Assembly: GCF_004795055.1 (NCBI RefSeq)
Contig: NZ_SSBJ01000006.1
Span: 221,926-285,925 of the forward strand
DNA: 64,000 nt
Source of the DNA: Streptomyces sp. A1136
GTDB lineage: Bacteria; Actinomycetota; Actinomycetes; Streptomycetales; Streptomycetaceae
Direction of reading: 5' to 3'
Part shown: piece after piece, positions 46,527 through 55,326 of the stretch
Numbering within the stretch: position 1 is the first letter of the stretch
Layout: the number at the start of each line of letters is the position of its first letter
Position numbers and translations under genes: made by a program
The notes under the pieces: model-generated
Databases searched by the model: none
The model's input: the letters and a program-made list of their open reading frames with translations, nothing else
What the model was told of the DNA's origin: nothing

Positions 46527-47240
46527 ATGACTGCACCAGAGAAGATTCCCAACGCGGGGAAGAAGGCGAAGGACCTGAACGAGGTCATTCGCTACACCCT
46601 GTGGTCCGTCTTCAAGCTGAAGGACGTTCTCCCGGAGGACCGCACCGGCTTCGCCGACGAGGTCCAGGAACTCTTCGATCAGCTGGCCGCCAAGGACATC
46701 ACCGTCCGCGGCACCTATGACGTCTCCGGCCTGCGCGCCGACGCGGACATCATGATCTGGTGGCACGCGGAGACGGCGGACGAGCTGCAGACCGCCTACA
46801 ACCTCTTCCGCCGCACCAAGTTCGGCCGCACGCTGGAGCCGGTCTGGTCGAACATGGCCCTGCACCGCCCGGCGGAGTTCAACAAGTCCCACATCCCGGC
46901 GTTCCTGGCCGACGAGAACCCGCGCGAGTACGTCAGCGTGTACCCCTTCGTGCGCTCGTACGACTGGTACCTGCTGCCCGACGACGACCGCCGCCGCATG
47001 CTCGCCGACCACGGCAAGATGGCCCGCGGCTACCCCGACGTGCGCGCCAACACCGTCGCCTCGTTCTCGCTCGGCGACTACGAGTGGCTGCTGGCCTTCG
47101 AGGCCGACGAACTGTGGCGCATCGTCGACCTCATGCGTCACCTGCGTGCCTCCGAGGCCCGTATGCACGTCCGTGAGGAGGTGCCCTTCTACACCGGGCG
47201 CCGCAAGTCCGTCGCCGATCTGGTGGCAGGGCTCGCCTGA
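46527..47240 (+). CDS. hemQ: Coproheme decarboxylase HemQ (chlorite-dismutase family)
   Basis: A 237-residue protein that turns coproheme into heme b by two oxidative decarboxylations using peroxide, the last step of the Gram-positive heme route. The radical Tyr lies in the conserved [12 protein letters not shown] block (Tyr145 by position) and the heme-ligand His in [10 protein letters not shown] (H162). It lacks the distal Arg surroundings of true chlorite dismutases. It follows the oxidase gene by 23 bases; GACAAT lies six bases before the ATG, so it may also have its own leaderless promoter. Confidence 0.93.
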   Translation: MTAPEKIPNAGKKAKDLNEVIRYTLWSVFKLKDVLPEDRTGFADEVQELFDQLAAKDITVRGTYDVSGLRADADIMIWWHAETADELQTAYNLFRRTKFGRTLEPVWSNMALHRPAEFNKSHIPAFLADENPREYVSVYPFVRSYDWYLLPDDDRRRMLADHGKMARGYPDVRANTVASFSLGDYEWLLAFEADELWRIVDLMRHLRASEARMHVREEVPFYTGRRKSVADLVAGLA

Positions 47241-47353
47241 TACCTCCCCTGGGGGGAAGGACCGGCGCAGTGCCCCCGTGACTGGGGGGCGGCCGCCGGT
47301 GATCGGGAGGCCCCGCCCCCGAATCGACGCAGCCGGAGATCCCGCCCGGAAGT

Positions 47354-49000
47354 TCAGACGACCGGCGGCGACAGTGCCCTGGGAGCATTCCCCGGGACCT
47401 GGGCCGCCCGCTCGTCCAGCGACACCGGTGCGGGCTCCGGATGCGGCGCGCACGCGACACCCCGCCCCGGGGTGCCGCCCGTCAGCAAGTACCGCTCCAC
47501 GTGCCGGTCGACGCAGTCGTTGAGACCGCCGACCACCCCGTGCGTCCCCGCCCCCTCCTCCGTGACCAGCGCGGCCGACGGCCCGAGCCGCCGCCGGAGC
47601 TCCAGCGCCCCCGGGTAGGGGGTGGCCCCGTCCCGTTCCGCCGCCACGATCAGGGTGCGGGGGAGCGACGGCCGCCGGGCCCCGACATCCACCGGACGTC
47701 GCCGCCCCCGCACCGGCCAGGACGCGCAGGGCAGGTTGAGGAACGCGTTGGCCCAGGTCTCGAAGGGCGCCCGGCGCGCCACCTCCGTGTTGTCCCGCTC
47801 CCAGGTGTCCCAATCGGTCGGCCAGGGGGCGTCGTTGCACAGCACCGCCGTGTAGACGGCCGTCGCGTTCTCCGCGGCGACGGCGCGCGCCGGGTCCGGC
47901 GCCGCCTGCTCCGTCAGCGGGCCCGGGTCGCCCCGCAGGAAGGCGGCCAGCGCCCGTGCCCGGTCCGGCCAGACGTCGTCGTAGTACGCGGTCTGGAGGA
48001 AGGCGGCGTGGAGTTCGCCCGTTCCCACCACCCCGCCGGCGGGGGTGCGCGCCACCGCTTCCCGGACGCGTTCGTAGGCACCCAGCACGGCCTCCGGGGT
48101 CGCGCCGAGACCGTACGCGGCGTGGTGGCGGGCGACCCAGGCGCGGAAGTCGTACCAGCGGCGCTCGAAGCCGGGGCCCTGGTCGAGGTTGTTCCGGTAC
48201 CAGACGCGGCGCGGGTCCGGGTCGACCGCCGAGTCGAAGACCATCCGCCGCAGCCGGTCCGGGTAGAGGGTGGCGTACACGGCCCCCAGGTAGCTGCCGT
48301 ACGAGGCCCCCACGAAGTTCAGCCGCGACTCGCCGAGCGCGGCGCGGAGCACGTACAGGTCCCGGACGTTGTCGAGGGTCGTGTAGTACGGCAGCGCGGC
48401 GCCGGCCCGCCGCGCGCAACCGAGCGCGTAGGCGCGGGCGGCGGCGAGCCAGCGCCTCTTGTACGCGGCCGAGGGCTCGGCCGGGACCTGGGTGGGCGCC
48501 TCGGCGCGGGCGGCCGGGTCCTGACAGGACAGGGCGGCGGAGCGGCCGACCCCGCGCGGGGCGTAGCCGACGAGGTCGTAGGCGGCGGCGACGCGCTCCC
48601 AGGCGGGGAGGGCGCCGAAGAGCGGGAAGCCCATCCCCGAGGCACCGGGTCCGCCCGGGTTGTAGACGAGGGCGCCCTGCCGCGCCGCCCCGCCGCGCCC
48701 GGTGGCCGGGACCCGACTCACGGTGAGGGAGATCCGGGGGCCGCCCGGGCGGGCGTAGTCGAGCGGGACGCGCAACGTTGCGCACCGGACGGGGTCCGGC
48801 AGCGACTCGGCGGCGGTGCAGGGCCCGAAGGTGAGCGGCGGGGTATCGCGGGCGACGCGTTCGGCCCCGGCCGCCTCGGCCGCCTCGACCATCCGGTCGG
48901 ATTCGGATTCCCCGCCGGCGGCCCGGGCGGGGACGGGACCGGCCAGGGCGAGGCAGAGGACCGCCGCCGTGGCCGTGCGGCGTGTGGGCTTCCTCCGCAT
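47354..49000 (-). CDS. Secreted alpha/beta-hydrolase, tripeptidyl-aminopeptidase (Tap/SlpD) type
   Basis: A 548-residue exported S33-family peptidase. A Sec signal peptide (MRRKPTRRTATAAVLCLALA) is followed by the hydrolase domain: oxyanion loop VYNPGGPGASG, nucleophile in GASYGSYLG, and the C-terminal TAP-like domain with Asp in AERDGATPY and His in GAGTHGVVGG. Such enzymes remove N-terminal tripeptides from secreted proteins. The ATG at 49000 follows GAGGT. A 12-bp-arm inverted repeat lies just upstream of that site (49011-49039). The 113-base gap beyond its stop shows only a weak GC-rich hairpin. Confidence 0.88.
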   Translation of the reverse strand: MRRKPTRRTATAAVLCLALAGPVPARAAGGESESDRMVEAAEAAGAERVARDTPPLTFGPCTAAESLPDPVRCATLRVPLDYARPGGPRISLTVSRVPATGRGGAARQGALVYNPGGPGASGMGFPLFGALPAWERVAAAYDLVGYAPRGVGRSAALSCQDPAARAEAPTQVPAEPSAAYKRRWLAAARAYALGCARRAGAALPYYTTLDNVRDLYVLRAALGESRLNFVGASYGSYLGAVYATLYPDRLRRMVFDSAVDPDPRRVWYRNNLDQGPGFERRWYDFRAWVARHHAAYGLGATPEAVLGAYERVREAVARTPAGGVVGTGELHAAFLQTAYYDDVWPDRARALAAFLRGDPGPLTEQAAPDPARAVAAENATAVYTAVLCNDAPWPTDWDTWERDNTEVARRAPFETWANAFLNLPCASWPVRGRRRPVDVGARRPSLPRTLIVAAERDGATPYPGALELRRRLGPSAALVTEEGAGTHGVVGGLNDCVDRHVERYLLTGGTPGRGVACAPHPEPAPVSLDERAAQVPGNAPRALSPPVV

Positions 49001-49010
49001 GGGGGACCTC

Positions 49011-49039
49011 GCATCTCATCGGCTGGTCCGATGAGATGC
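49011..49039. promoter_or_regulatory. Perfect inverted repeat just upstream of the Tap-like gene
   Basis: Arms GCATCTCATCGG and CCGATGAGATGC are perfect over 12 bp with a five-base spacer. The repeat ends 10 bases before the Tap-like ATG, next to its ribosome-binding site. It could be a repressor operator, a translational hairpin, or a late terminator of the TIGR04222 gene (87 bases beyond that stop). Confidence 0.5.
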
Positions 49040-49125
49040 CGTCCGGCCGCCCCGTGTACAGCACCCCGACCCGGGTGTCGCCCCAGCTCCCCCCTTTGCC
49101 TCAGCGCGCGCCGCCTGGCATCCGG

Positions 49126-50166
49126 TCAGGAGCTGCTGGAGCAGCTGGAACCGGAGGAACAGCTCGACCCGGACGAGCAACTGGAGCCGGACGAGCAACT
49201 GGAGCCGGACGAACAGCTTGACCCCGACGAGCAGCCGGAGCCGGCGGAACAACCGGAGCCGGCGCCCCCGCAGCTCGAACCGGCGCCCCCGCACGAGGAG
49301 CCGGAGCCCGCCCCGTCGGTCGCCGCGCACCACACGAGCGGCGCCACGTCGGCGGCCGACACGGACGAGCCGGAACCGCCGCCGCTCTGCCGGGGGCCCG
49401 ACTGGGCCGCGGCCAGGCGGGTACCGCGGGCGGCCGGTACCAGCTGCTGCCGCAGGTACGGGTCCCGCAGACCGCGCAGCCCGAACAGGGCCGTCCGGAC
49501 GCGCGGGGTCCGGTCGATCGCGTACCGGGCCCGCATCGCGCCGAGCGCCTCGCGTCCCGCCGGGGTGATCCGCTGCCGGGCCCGGCGGGCGCCGACGACC
49601 CCGAACGCGACGCCGGCCACCAGCGCGGGCAACACCTCGGTGACGAACGGCACCTGGAAGCCGGAGTCCGAATCCCACGCCACGAAGGTGAGCACCAGCG
49701 ACACCGGCACCATCAGCACGCACAACACCGCCTGCGCCAGCCCCCAACGGCGCCGCCCCCGCCCCGAACCGGGCACGGTGATCAGTCCCCGGTCGGCCAG
49801 CGCGTCCCCGGTCTCCTGTACGGACGGGTCGACCATGGCCGCGTAACGCACCTGGTACAACCACCCCGAGGGCGCCTCCCGCAGGGCTTGGAGCACGGCC
49901 CGCTCGCCGACGTCGGCGGCCCGTACCCCGGGCCGGGCGTGCACGATGCCCGGGCCGCCGACCACCAGCCGGCCGTCACAGAGCATGGAGACGAGCGCGG
50001 TGTCCACGACCGCCCCCGGCCCACCCGCCAGGAACGCGGCCTCGGACAGATCATGCAGGTACGGCGCCGAGCCGGACGAGGCGGAACGCCGCCCGCGCGG
50101 GCCGCGGAAGAGCAGTACGGTGGAAGTGGCCACGGCGAGCCAGACCGCGAGGGCGAGGAGGTTCAC
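49126..50166 (-). CDS. TIGR04222-type membrane protein with repetitive cysteine tail
   Basis: A 346-residue protein with three predicted membrane segments (about 1-20, 143-164 and 175-193). The TIGR04222-like block is [20 protein letters not shown] near residue 36. The last 50 residues are almost only Gly, Ser and Cys: nine cysteines five or six residues apart, mostly in SSGSSC units, ending SSSS. Its GTG start overlaps the stop of the MNIO-family gene upstream (GTGA), so the two are translated together. MNIO enzymes modify cysteines of ribosomal peptides, which makes this tail a candidate substrate. The usual alternative is a structural or metal-binding tail. I recall SCO6044/6045 as the S. 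coelicolor pair. Confidence 0.8.
   Translation of the reverse strand: MNLLALAVWLAVATSTVLLFRGPRGRRSASSGSAPYLHDLSEAAFLAGGPGAVVDTALVSMLCDGRLVVGGPGIVHARPGVRAADVGERAVLQALREAPSGWLYQVRYAAMVDPSVQETGDALADRGLITVPGSGRGRRRWGLAQAVLCVLMVPVSLVLTFVAWDSDSGFQVPFVTEVLPALVAGVAFGVVGARRARQRITPAGREALGAMRARYAIDRTPRVRTALFGLRGLRDPYLRQQLVPAARGTRLAAAQSGPRQSGGGSGSSVSAADVAPLVWCAATDGAGSGSSCGGAGSSCGGAGSGCSAGSGCSSGSSCSSGSSCSSGSSCSSGSSCSSGSSCSSSS
49129..49311 (-). repeat. 18-bp coding repeats of the cysteine tail
   Basis: Cys codons recur every 18 bases from 49141 to 49249, then every 21 bases to 49291. The unit encodes SSGSSC or GGAGSSC. Such arrays change length readily, so the number of cysteines may vary between strains. 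Confidence 0.8.
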
Positions 50167-51515
50167 GCCGCCCTCCCCACCAGAGCCCGCGCCCAGCGCG
50201 CGATCCGGCGCGGCGGGCGCGCCCCGGCCCGCTCCCGCCACCAGGCGGTGAGCCGGCGGCGGGAGTCCCGGTCGGCCGGGAGGTCACGGATCAGCAGGTG
50301 CTCGGCGAAGTCCAGGGCGTCGCGGCGGTATCCGGCGGTCATCGGGCGGCCTCGGGCGTACCCGAGGAACGCGGTGCGGTACGCGTCCTGCCCGCCCAGG
50401 ATCTCGGGCAGCTCGGGCGCAGACCTGGCCACCACCGAAGCCCGCTTGGCGGCCAGCGCGCGGGCCTGGATGCGGATGCGCTGCCGGTCGAAGCCCTCCG
50501 GTACGGGAGTGCTCGCGACCAGCGCCGACAGCAGCGCCGCCTGCCGGAGCCCGAGCCGGGTCCGGACCGCGTCCGTCACGGTGTCGGCGTCCGTCACGGC
50601 GGCCGCGTCCGTGAGGGCGGCCGCGTCCGTGACCGCGTCCGCGTCCGGGGCGGTGGTCCCGGCAGGCGCGGTGCGCCGTCCCGGTGCGGGCGAGGCCGGG
50701 CGGGCAGCCAGCACCGCGCGGATCGCCCGGAGTTCCGCCTCCAGTTCGCGCTCCGGCGGGAAGTCGTCGTCCCGCTCCAGCAACACCCCGGCGGGCTCCA
50801 TCCGCTCCCGCAACCGCGCCAGTACGTCCAGCACCTCCCCCGACACGGGGTGCGCGTGCGTGTCGTGCCACACCCCGTCCCGCTCCACGCCCCCCGCGAC
50901 GTGCACGTACGCCAGCGCCGCCGGCGGGATCGCGTCCAGCACCGCGGCCGGGTCCTCGCCCCGGTTCACCCGGTTGGTGTGGAGGTTCGCCACGTCGATG
51001 AGCAGCCGCACCCCGGTCCGCTCCACCAACTCCGTCAGGAACCGCGCCTCCGACAGCTCGTCCCCGGGCCACGGGAACAGCGCGGCGATGTTCTCCAGCG
51101 CCAGCGGAACGGGCAGCGCGGCCTGCGCGATGCGGACGTTCTCGCAGAGCACGTCCAACGCGTCGCGGGTGCGTGGCACCGGCAGCAGGTGCCCCGCTTC
51201 CAGCACCGGCGAGGAGGTGCGTACGAAGGCGATGTGCTCGGTGACCAGCGGCGCGCCCAGCGCCACCGCCCGCTCACCGAGCGCGGCCAGCTTCCCGGAG
51301 TCCGGCCGGTCGGCGCCGCCGAGGCCCAAGGAGACCCCGTGCGGGATGACGCGGACGCCGCGCTCCAGCAGCCGCGTCAGCGGGTCGGGCAGGTGGCCGG
51401 GGCAGATGTTCTCCGCCACCACCTCGACCCAGTCCAGGCCGGGCAGCCGTTCCACCGCTTCCGCGATCTCCGGCCGCCAGCCGATGCCCACCCCCAGGTG
51501 TGCCATGGGCTTCAT
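50163..51515 (-). CDS. DUF692 / MNIO (multinuclear non-heme iron oxidative) enzyme with C-terminal extension
   Basis: A 450-residue protein. Residues about 1-270 are the DUF692 TIM barrel of MNIO enzymes (relatives of MbnB, TglH, ChrH), which use iron and oxygen to rebuild cysteine residues of ribosomal peptides. Probable metal ligands are visible: [10 protein letters not shown] (H59), VTEHIAF (E93, H94), LALEN (E141, N142), LLIDVANLH (D174; the usual DVNN is DVAN), YVHVAGG (H205), HDTHAHP (D218, H220, H222) and ERDDDFP (E247). A repetitive Asp/Ala/Val/Thr linker (about 285-315) joins a helical C-terminal domain of about 130 residues, perhaps the partner-recognition part usually encoded separately. 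The ATG at 51515 starts the barrel. Coupled to the cysteine-tail gene. Confidence 0.88.
   Translation of the reverse strand: MKPMAHLGVGIGWRPEIAEAVERLPGLDWVEVVAENICPGHLPDPLTRLLERGVRVIPHGVSLGLGGADRPDSGKLAALGERAVALGAPLVTEHIAFVRTSSPVLEAGHLLPVPRTRDALDVLCENVRIAQAALPVPLALENIAALFPWPGDELSEARFLTELVERTGVRLLIDVANLHTNRVNRGEDPAAVLDAIPPAALAYVHVAGGVERDGVWHDTHAHPVSGEVLDVLARLRERMEPAGVLLERDDDFPPERELEAELRAIRAVLAARPASPAPGRRTAPAGTTAPDADAVTDAAALTDAAAVTDADTVTDAVRTRLGLRQAALLSALVASTPVPEGFDRQRIRIQARALAAKRASVVARSAPELPEILGGQDAYRTAFLGYARGRPMTAGYRRDALDFAEHLLIRDLPADRDSRRRLTAWWRERAGARPPRRIARWARALVGRAA
50569..50640 (-). repeat. Four 18-bp tandem units in the MNIO linker
   Basis: Units at 50569-50586, 50587-50604, 50605-50622 and 50623-50640 begin GCGTCCGT and encode the VTDA-rich linker. 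Copy number is multiple-of-three neutral, so the linker length can vary without breaking the frame. Confidence 0.75.
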
Positions 51516-51645
51516 GTCCCCCGCCCCCCTTCCATCGGTCCGTTCGCCGGTGTGATGGCCCCGGCGCGGTCCCGCCAACCCGCCGGAGGGGACGTTCAGA
51601 GCAACATTTGAGGTTCCGCCGCGGACCGGCCCCGCGCCGGCGGAC

Positions 51646-52419
51646 CTACAGCCGGGCCCGGAGCGCCGGGTGGTCCGAGACCACCGTGCAGGACCCGGGC
51701 GCGATCTCCGTGAACCCCGCGTCCCGCACCACCGGCAGCCCGCTCGCGCTCAGCTCCGCCCACCGCTCGCGCGGAGCCGTCCGTACGGCCAGTCGGAAAC
51801 CGGAGTCCCGCCACGCGCCGCGCTCCGCCGGGGTCAGCTCCCACCACGCCAACTGCGCCGCGTGCCCGGCCTGGGCCATCGCCTTGCCGGCCGACATGTC
51901 GAGGTCGGGGTTGAGCCACAGCACCGGCACCCCGGGCGCCGCCGGGGCGACCGGCTCGGGGTCGTCGAGGTCGGTGCCCGACACCTGGAGCTTGGCCAAC
52001 TCCTTCGGCCAGCCGTCGAGCGGCACCGGCGGGAAGACCCGTACCTCGGTGTCCGCCCCCGAGGGGCCGTCGCCGTGGACCGTGACCCCGGGCAGGGTCC
52101 CGGCCTTGCGCCATTCCGCCCCGCGGGCCCGCCGGACCACCTTGCGGATACGCGCGTCCTGCCAGTCCCGGACGGCCGCGGCCCACTCGCCGTCGCCGTG
52201 CGAGCGCTCGTCCGTCAGCAGCACCAGCACCGCGCGGGCCGCCGTCTCCAACGCGTCGGTCCTGGCCGGCGGCGAGGTCTTCTCGATCCGCACGACCAGC
52301 GGCAGCACGAACTGGGGGGCCTCGTCGCGGGTGGCGTGCTCCTTGCGGAACGGGCTGTCGGCCCCCACGGCCGGTGCGGGGGCGGTGTCCGGGCGGGCCT
52401 GGGTGTCCTCGGTGCTCAT
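51646..52419 (-). CDS. Peptidyl-tRNA hydrolase 2 (Pth2)-like protein
   Basis: A 257-residue protein. The C-terminal half (from about residue 163) follows archaeal/eukaryotic-type Pth2: [20 protein letters not shown] corresponds to the family's K-x-AAQ-x-GHA core, and the late strand [19 protein letters not shown] matches its end. Such enzymes free tRNA from stalled peptidyl-tRNA. The N-terminal 160 residues are an actinobacterial extension ([22 protein letters not shown]) without known motif. The ATG at 52419 is the first good start. About 130 bases of GC-rich spacer separate it from the MNIO gene; I see no clear promoter or terminator there. Confidence 0.75.
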   Translation of the reverse strand: MSTEDTQARPDTAPAPAVGADSPFRKEHATRDEAPQFVLPLVVRIEKTSPPARTDALETAARAVLVLLTDERSHGDGEWAAAVRDWQDARIRKVVRRARGAEWRKAGTLPGVTVHGDGPSGADTEVRVFPPVPLDGWPKELAKLQVSGTDLDDPEPVAPAAPGVPVLWLNPDLDMSAGKAMAQAGHAAQLAWWELTPAERGAWRDSGFRLAVRTAPRERWAELSASGLPVVRDAGFTEIAPGSCTVVSDHPALRARL

Positions 52420-52490
52420 CCGACCCAGTCTGCCGGCCTCCGACTTCAGGGGGATGCCGCAGGGGTGGCGTCCGGGCGAGGATCGAGCCC

Positions 52491-53165
52491 ATGAAGAGTG
52501 ATCTTTTCGCGTCCGAGAACCTGGTCCGGTCATCCGCCGTACCCGGCATGACCCTCCAGAACGCCAAGTCCGTCAAGTACACCGTCAACGGGGAGATGCT
52601 GGCCCGCCAGGGCTCGATGGTCGCCTTCCGCGGCAACCTCCGGTTCGAGCGCAAGGGGCAGGGCATAGGCGGCATGCTCAAGCGCGCCGTGACCGGTGAG
52701 GGCCTGGCCCTGATGTCGGTGCGCGGTCAGGGCGAGGCCTGGTTCGCCCACCAGGCCGCGAACTGCTTCATCGTGGAGTTCGAGCCCGGTGACGCCCTGA
52801 CCATCAACGGACGCAACGTGCTGTGCTTCGACCCGTCGCTGTCCTACGAGATCAGGATGGTCAAGGGCGCGGGCATGACCGGCGGAGGCCTGTTCAACAG
52901 CCTGTTCACCGGTACCGGCAAGCTCGCGGTGATCTGCGACGGCAACCCGATCGTCATCCCGGTCACCGCACAGGCGCCGGTCTACGTGGACACGGACGCG
53001 GTCGTCGGATGGAGCGCCTCCCTGGAGACCGGACTGCACCGCTCCCAGTCGATCGGGTCGATGATCCGCGGCGGCTCCGGGGAGGCCGTCCAACTCGAAC
53101 TCAGCGGCGAGGGCTTCGTCATCGTCCGCCCCAGCGAGGTCACCGAGGCGCCCGCGGCCCACTGA
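52491..53165 (+). CDS. AIM24 family protein
   Basis: A 224-residue member of the AIM24/TRAP-like beta-barrel family. Characteristic pieces are VKYTVNGEMLARQGSMVAFRG, GEGLALMSVRGQGEAWFA and the Gly-rich GAGMTGGGLFNSLFTGTGKL. The family's function in bacteria is unsettled; yeast AIM24 is mitochondrial. No export signal. The ATG at 52491 lies 71 bases from the divergent Pth2-like gene, and the next small gene follows 38 bases after it. Confidence 0.85.
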   Translation: MKSDLFASENLVRSSAVPGMTLQNAKSVKYTVNGEMLARQGSMVAFRGNLRFERKGQGIGGMLKRAVTGEGLALMSVRGQGEAWFAHQAANCFIVEFEPGDALTINGRNVLCFDPSLSYEIRMVKGAGMTGGGLFNSLFTGTGKLAVICDGNPIVIPVTAQAPVYVDTDAVVGWSASLETGLHRSQSIGSMIRGGSGEAVQLELSGEGFVIVRPSEVTEAPAAH

Positions 53166-53190
53166 ACGGCCCCCTTGCGGACGAGGTGCG

Positions 53191-53196
53191 TACCCT
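53191..53196 (+). promoter_or_regulatory. Candidate -10 box (TACCCT) for the small zinc-ribbon gene
   Basis: TACCCT ends seven bases before the ATG at 53204, with no ribosome-binding site between. Confidence 0.35.
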
Positions 53197-53203
53197 CGTC
53201 CGT

Positions 53204-53431
53204 ATGGACCGTGAACAGCGGAACGAACAGCGGAACGAAGAACGGGACGAGGGGCGCGACGCCTCCTACTGCCCCGCCCCGGCCGCGCCCGCCGGGCGGG
53301 TGGACGGGCCGCCGTACGCCGACTGCGTGGAGTGCGGCAAGCCCACCGAGTACGGGGTCGCCACCCCCGGCGTGGTGCTGTGCCCGGTGTGCGAGTGGCA
53401 GGACGCGCAGCGCTCCGCCTGTTCGGGATAG
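53204..53431 (+). CDS. Small zinc-ribbon protein
   Basis: A 75-residue hypothetical protein. A charged N-terminus (REQRNEQRNEERDEGRD) precedes a zinc ribbon made by CVECGK and CPVCEW, 17 residues apart. The function is unknown; such small proteins often bind nucleic acid or another protein. A candidate leaderless promoter precedes it. It converges on the deacetylase gene with 14 bases between stops. Confidence 0.6.
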   Translation: MDREQRNEQRNEERDEGRDASYCPAPAAPAGRVDGPPYADCVECGKPTEYGVATPGVVLCPVCEWQDAQRSACSG

Positions 53432-53445
53432 ACCCGTCCCGCCGC

Positions 53446-54336
53446 CTACTTCCCGATCAGGTCGGAGACCTTCACGAAGCGGTAGCCGCGCTTGCGCAGC
53501 TCGGGGACGACCTTGCGGACGGCCTCCTCGGTGACCGGCGCGGCGCTGCGCGTGCAGTGCATGACCACGACCGAGCCCGGCTTCACCCCGCTCAGCACCT
53601 GCTCGGCCACCGCCTCGGGGTCCTTGGCGAAGGCGTCGCCGCTGACGACGTCCCATTGCACGGCCGTCACCCTGGCCGGGGACAGCGCCCGTAGGGCCTG
53701 GTCGTCGTAGCACCCGCCGGGGAAGCGGAAGTAGGGGACGGTGTTGACCGCGCCCGCCGTCCGGAAGGCGGCGAACGCCCGGTCCACGTCGGCCTTCGCG
53801 GCGGCGGCGTCGAGCGCGGGGAGCCCGTAGCAGGGGGACTTGAAGGCGTGGTGGCTGTACGAGTGGTTGGCGATCTCGAAGTTGGGATCGCTGCCGATGG
53901 CCTTCGCCTGGTCGGGGTACTCCTCCGCCCAGCGGCCGGTCATGAAGATCGTGGCCGGCACCTTGAGGGCGCGCAGCGAGGAGATCAGCTGCGGGTTGTC
54001 GAAGCGTTCCCCCGAGGCGGCGCGCGGGCCCTGATCGGAGGTCATGTCCGCGTCGAACGTCAGGGCCACGGTCTTGTCGGTCCGCTGCTTCGCCCGTTCG
54101 AAGACGGGTGTCAGGCCGTTCGGACCGGGTGGCAGGACCGCGACCGCGGCCGGCGCGCCGGCCTTCGGCGAGCCCGAGGGGGTGGCGGACGGCGAGGCGG
54201 GCGCGGGCGCCGCCGAGGTGCCCGTCCGGGCCTGGTTCGCGGGCTTCGGCGAGCCGGTGCCGCCCCCGCAACCGGCGAGGGCGGCACCGAGGGCGGCCAC
54301 GGCCGCGGCATTGCGCACTGCTACGGAGAGGGTCAC
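53446..54336 (-). CDS. Polysaccharide deacetylase (NodB-homology) lipoprotein
   Basis: A 296-residue exported enzyme. The N-terminus is a lipoprotein signal (VAALGAALAGC) followed by a Pro/Ser/Ala-rich linker, then the NodB domain: VALTFDADMTSDQ (motif 1, with an altered second Asp position), zinc histidines in IANHSYSHHAF, YFRFPGGCYDD (motif 3), and VVVMHCTRSA (motif 5). It should remove N- or O-acetyl groups from wall or extracellular polysaccharide. The GTG at 54336 has TATTTT seven bases upstream and no Shine-Dalgarno site. It lies 18 bases from the stop of PPK2 on the same strand. Confidence 0.9.
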   Translation of the reverse strand: MTLSVAVRNAAAVAALGAALAGCGGGTGSPKPANQARTGTSAAPAPASPSATPSGSPKAGAPAAVAVLPPGPNGLTPVFERAKQRTDKTVALTFDADMTSDQGPRAASGERFDNPQLISSLRALKVPATIFMTGRWAEEYPDQAKAIGSDPNFEIANHSYSHHAFKSPCYGLPALDAAAAKADVDRAFAAFRTAGAVNTVPYFRFPGGCYDDQALRALSPARVTAVQWDVVSGDAFAKDPEAVAEQVLSGVKPGSVVVMHCTRSAAPVTEEAVRKVVPELRKRGYRFVKVSDLIGK

Positions 54337-54343
54337 GCCAGGC

Positions 54344-54349
54344 AAAATA
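54344..54349 (-). promoter_or_regulatory. Candidate -10 box (TATTTT) for the deacetylase gene
   Basis: On the minus strand TATTTT ends seven bases before the GTG at 54336. It overlaps the end region of the PPK2 gene's 3' gap and would allow independent, leaderless expression. Confidence 0.4.
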
Positions 54350-54354
54350 TCCGA

Positions 54355-55254
54355 CTATGTGGCAAGTAGACGCGCGCGGCACTCGTCTACGTCGAAATCA
54401 GCACTCGGATAGCGCGGGTCCATGTCCTCCAGATGCTCCGTCAGGAGCCTGCCGATGGCCCAGTTGCGATACCACTTGCGGTCGGCGGGCACCACGTACC
54501 AGGGCGCGGCGTCCGAGGCGCAGCGCTCCAGCGCCACCTCGTAGGCGCGCTGGTACGCCGGCCACAGTGCCCGGTCGTCGATGTCGCCCGGGCTGAACTT
54601 CCAGTGCTTGGACGGGTTGTCGAGCCGGGCCAGCAGCCGTTCGCGCTGCTCCTCGTAGGAGATGTGGAGGAAGGCCTTCACGACGGTGACGCCGTCCTCG
54701 GCGAGCGACTCCTCGAAGCGGTTGATCTCGTCGTAGCGCCGGTTCAGCTCGGGGCGGGGAACCAACGCGCGGACGCGGGCGACCAGGACGTCCTCGTAGT
54801 GCGAGCGGTCGAAGATGCCGAACTCGCCGGGCCGGGGGAGGGCCTTCGTGACCCGCCACAGGAACGGATGGCTCCGCTCCTCGGGGGTGGGCGCCTTGAA
54901 GGCCCGGACGCGGCAGCCCGAGGGATTGAGGAAGCCGATCACGTGCTTGACCGTGCCGCCCTTGCCGCTGGTGTCCATGCCCTGGAGCACGAGCAGGACC
55001 CGGCGCCGGTCACCCGCGGTGCTCGCCGCGTACAGCCGTTCCTGGAGCGAGGCGAGCGGATCGGCCATCCTCGCGGTGTCGGCCACCCCGTCCGCCTTGC
55101 GGGACGGGCCGCCCGGGGTCGAGGACGGGTCGACGGCGCCGAGGTCGACCCGGCCGGGCGGGACGCGCAGCAGCGCGCGCAGGGAGGACTTCCCCGTCTT
55201 CTTGCCCTGCCGGTCCTTCTCCGCGGCGCGCTTCGCCCCGTCCTTCTTCGCCAT
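54355..55254 (-). CDS. Polyphosphate kinase 2 (PPK2) family phosphotransferase
   Basis: A 299-residue PPK2-domain protein that moves phosphate between polyphosphate and nucleotides. The P-loop is LQGMDTSGKGGTVKHV and the lid/Walker B region FDRSHYEDVLVARV; both are intact. A Lys-rich N-terminus of about 30 residues is an extension. Class (ADP- or AMP-preferring) cannot be read confidently. It is followed by the deacetylase gene and preceded on the same strand by a PhoX-type phosphatase, a phosphate-related pairing. No PHO box was recognised. Confidence 0.9.
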   Translation of the reverse strand: MAKKDGAKRAAEKDRQGKKTGKSSLRALLRVPPGRVDLGAVDPSSTPGGPSRKADGVADTARMADPLASLQERLYAASTAGDRRRVLLVLQGMDTSGKGGTVKHVIGFLNPSGCRVRAFKAPTPEERSHPFLWRVTKALPRPGEFGIFDRSHYEDVLVARVRALVPRPELNRRYDEINRFEESLAEDGVTVVKAFLHISYEEQRERLLARLDNPSKHWKFSPGDIDDRALWPAYQRAYEVALERCASDAAPWYVVPADRKWYRNWAIGRLLTEHLEDMDPRYPSADFDVDECRARLLAT

Positions 55255-55326
55255 CGCCGTCCACCCCGATCAGTCGACTTCGTCCGATCATCCGACATCG
55301 GGGGCGGCGGCGCACGGTGGGGCGCC

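Noticed and set aside
47241..47353. Hairpin GCCCCC/GGGGGC after hemQ as a terminator
   Set aside because: The stem is only six pairs in very GC-rich sequence and not convincing.
47441..49846. 801-codon plus-strand frame with EQLEPDEQ repeats
   Set aside because: The acidic repeats are only the reverse reading of the Cys/Ser/Gly tail repeats of the minus-strand membrane protein.
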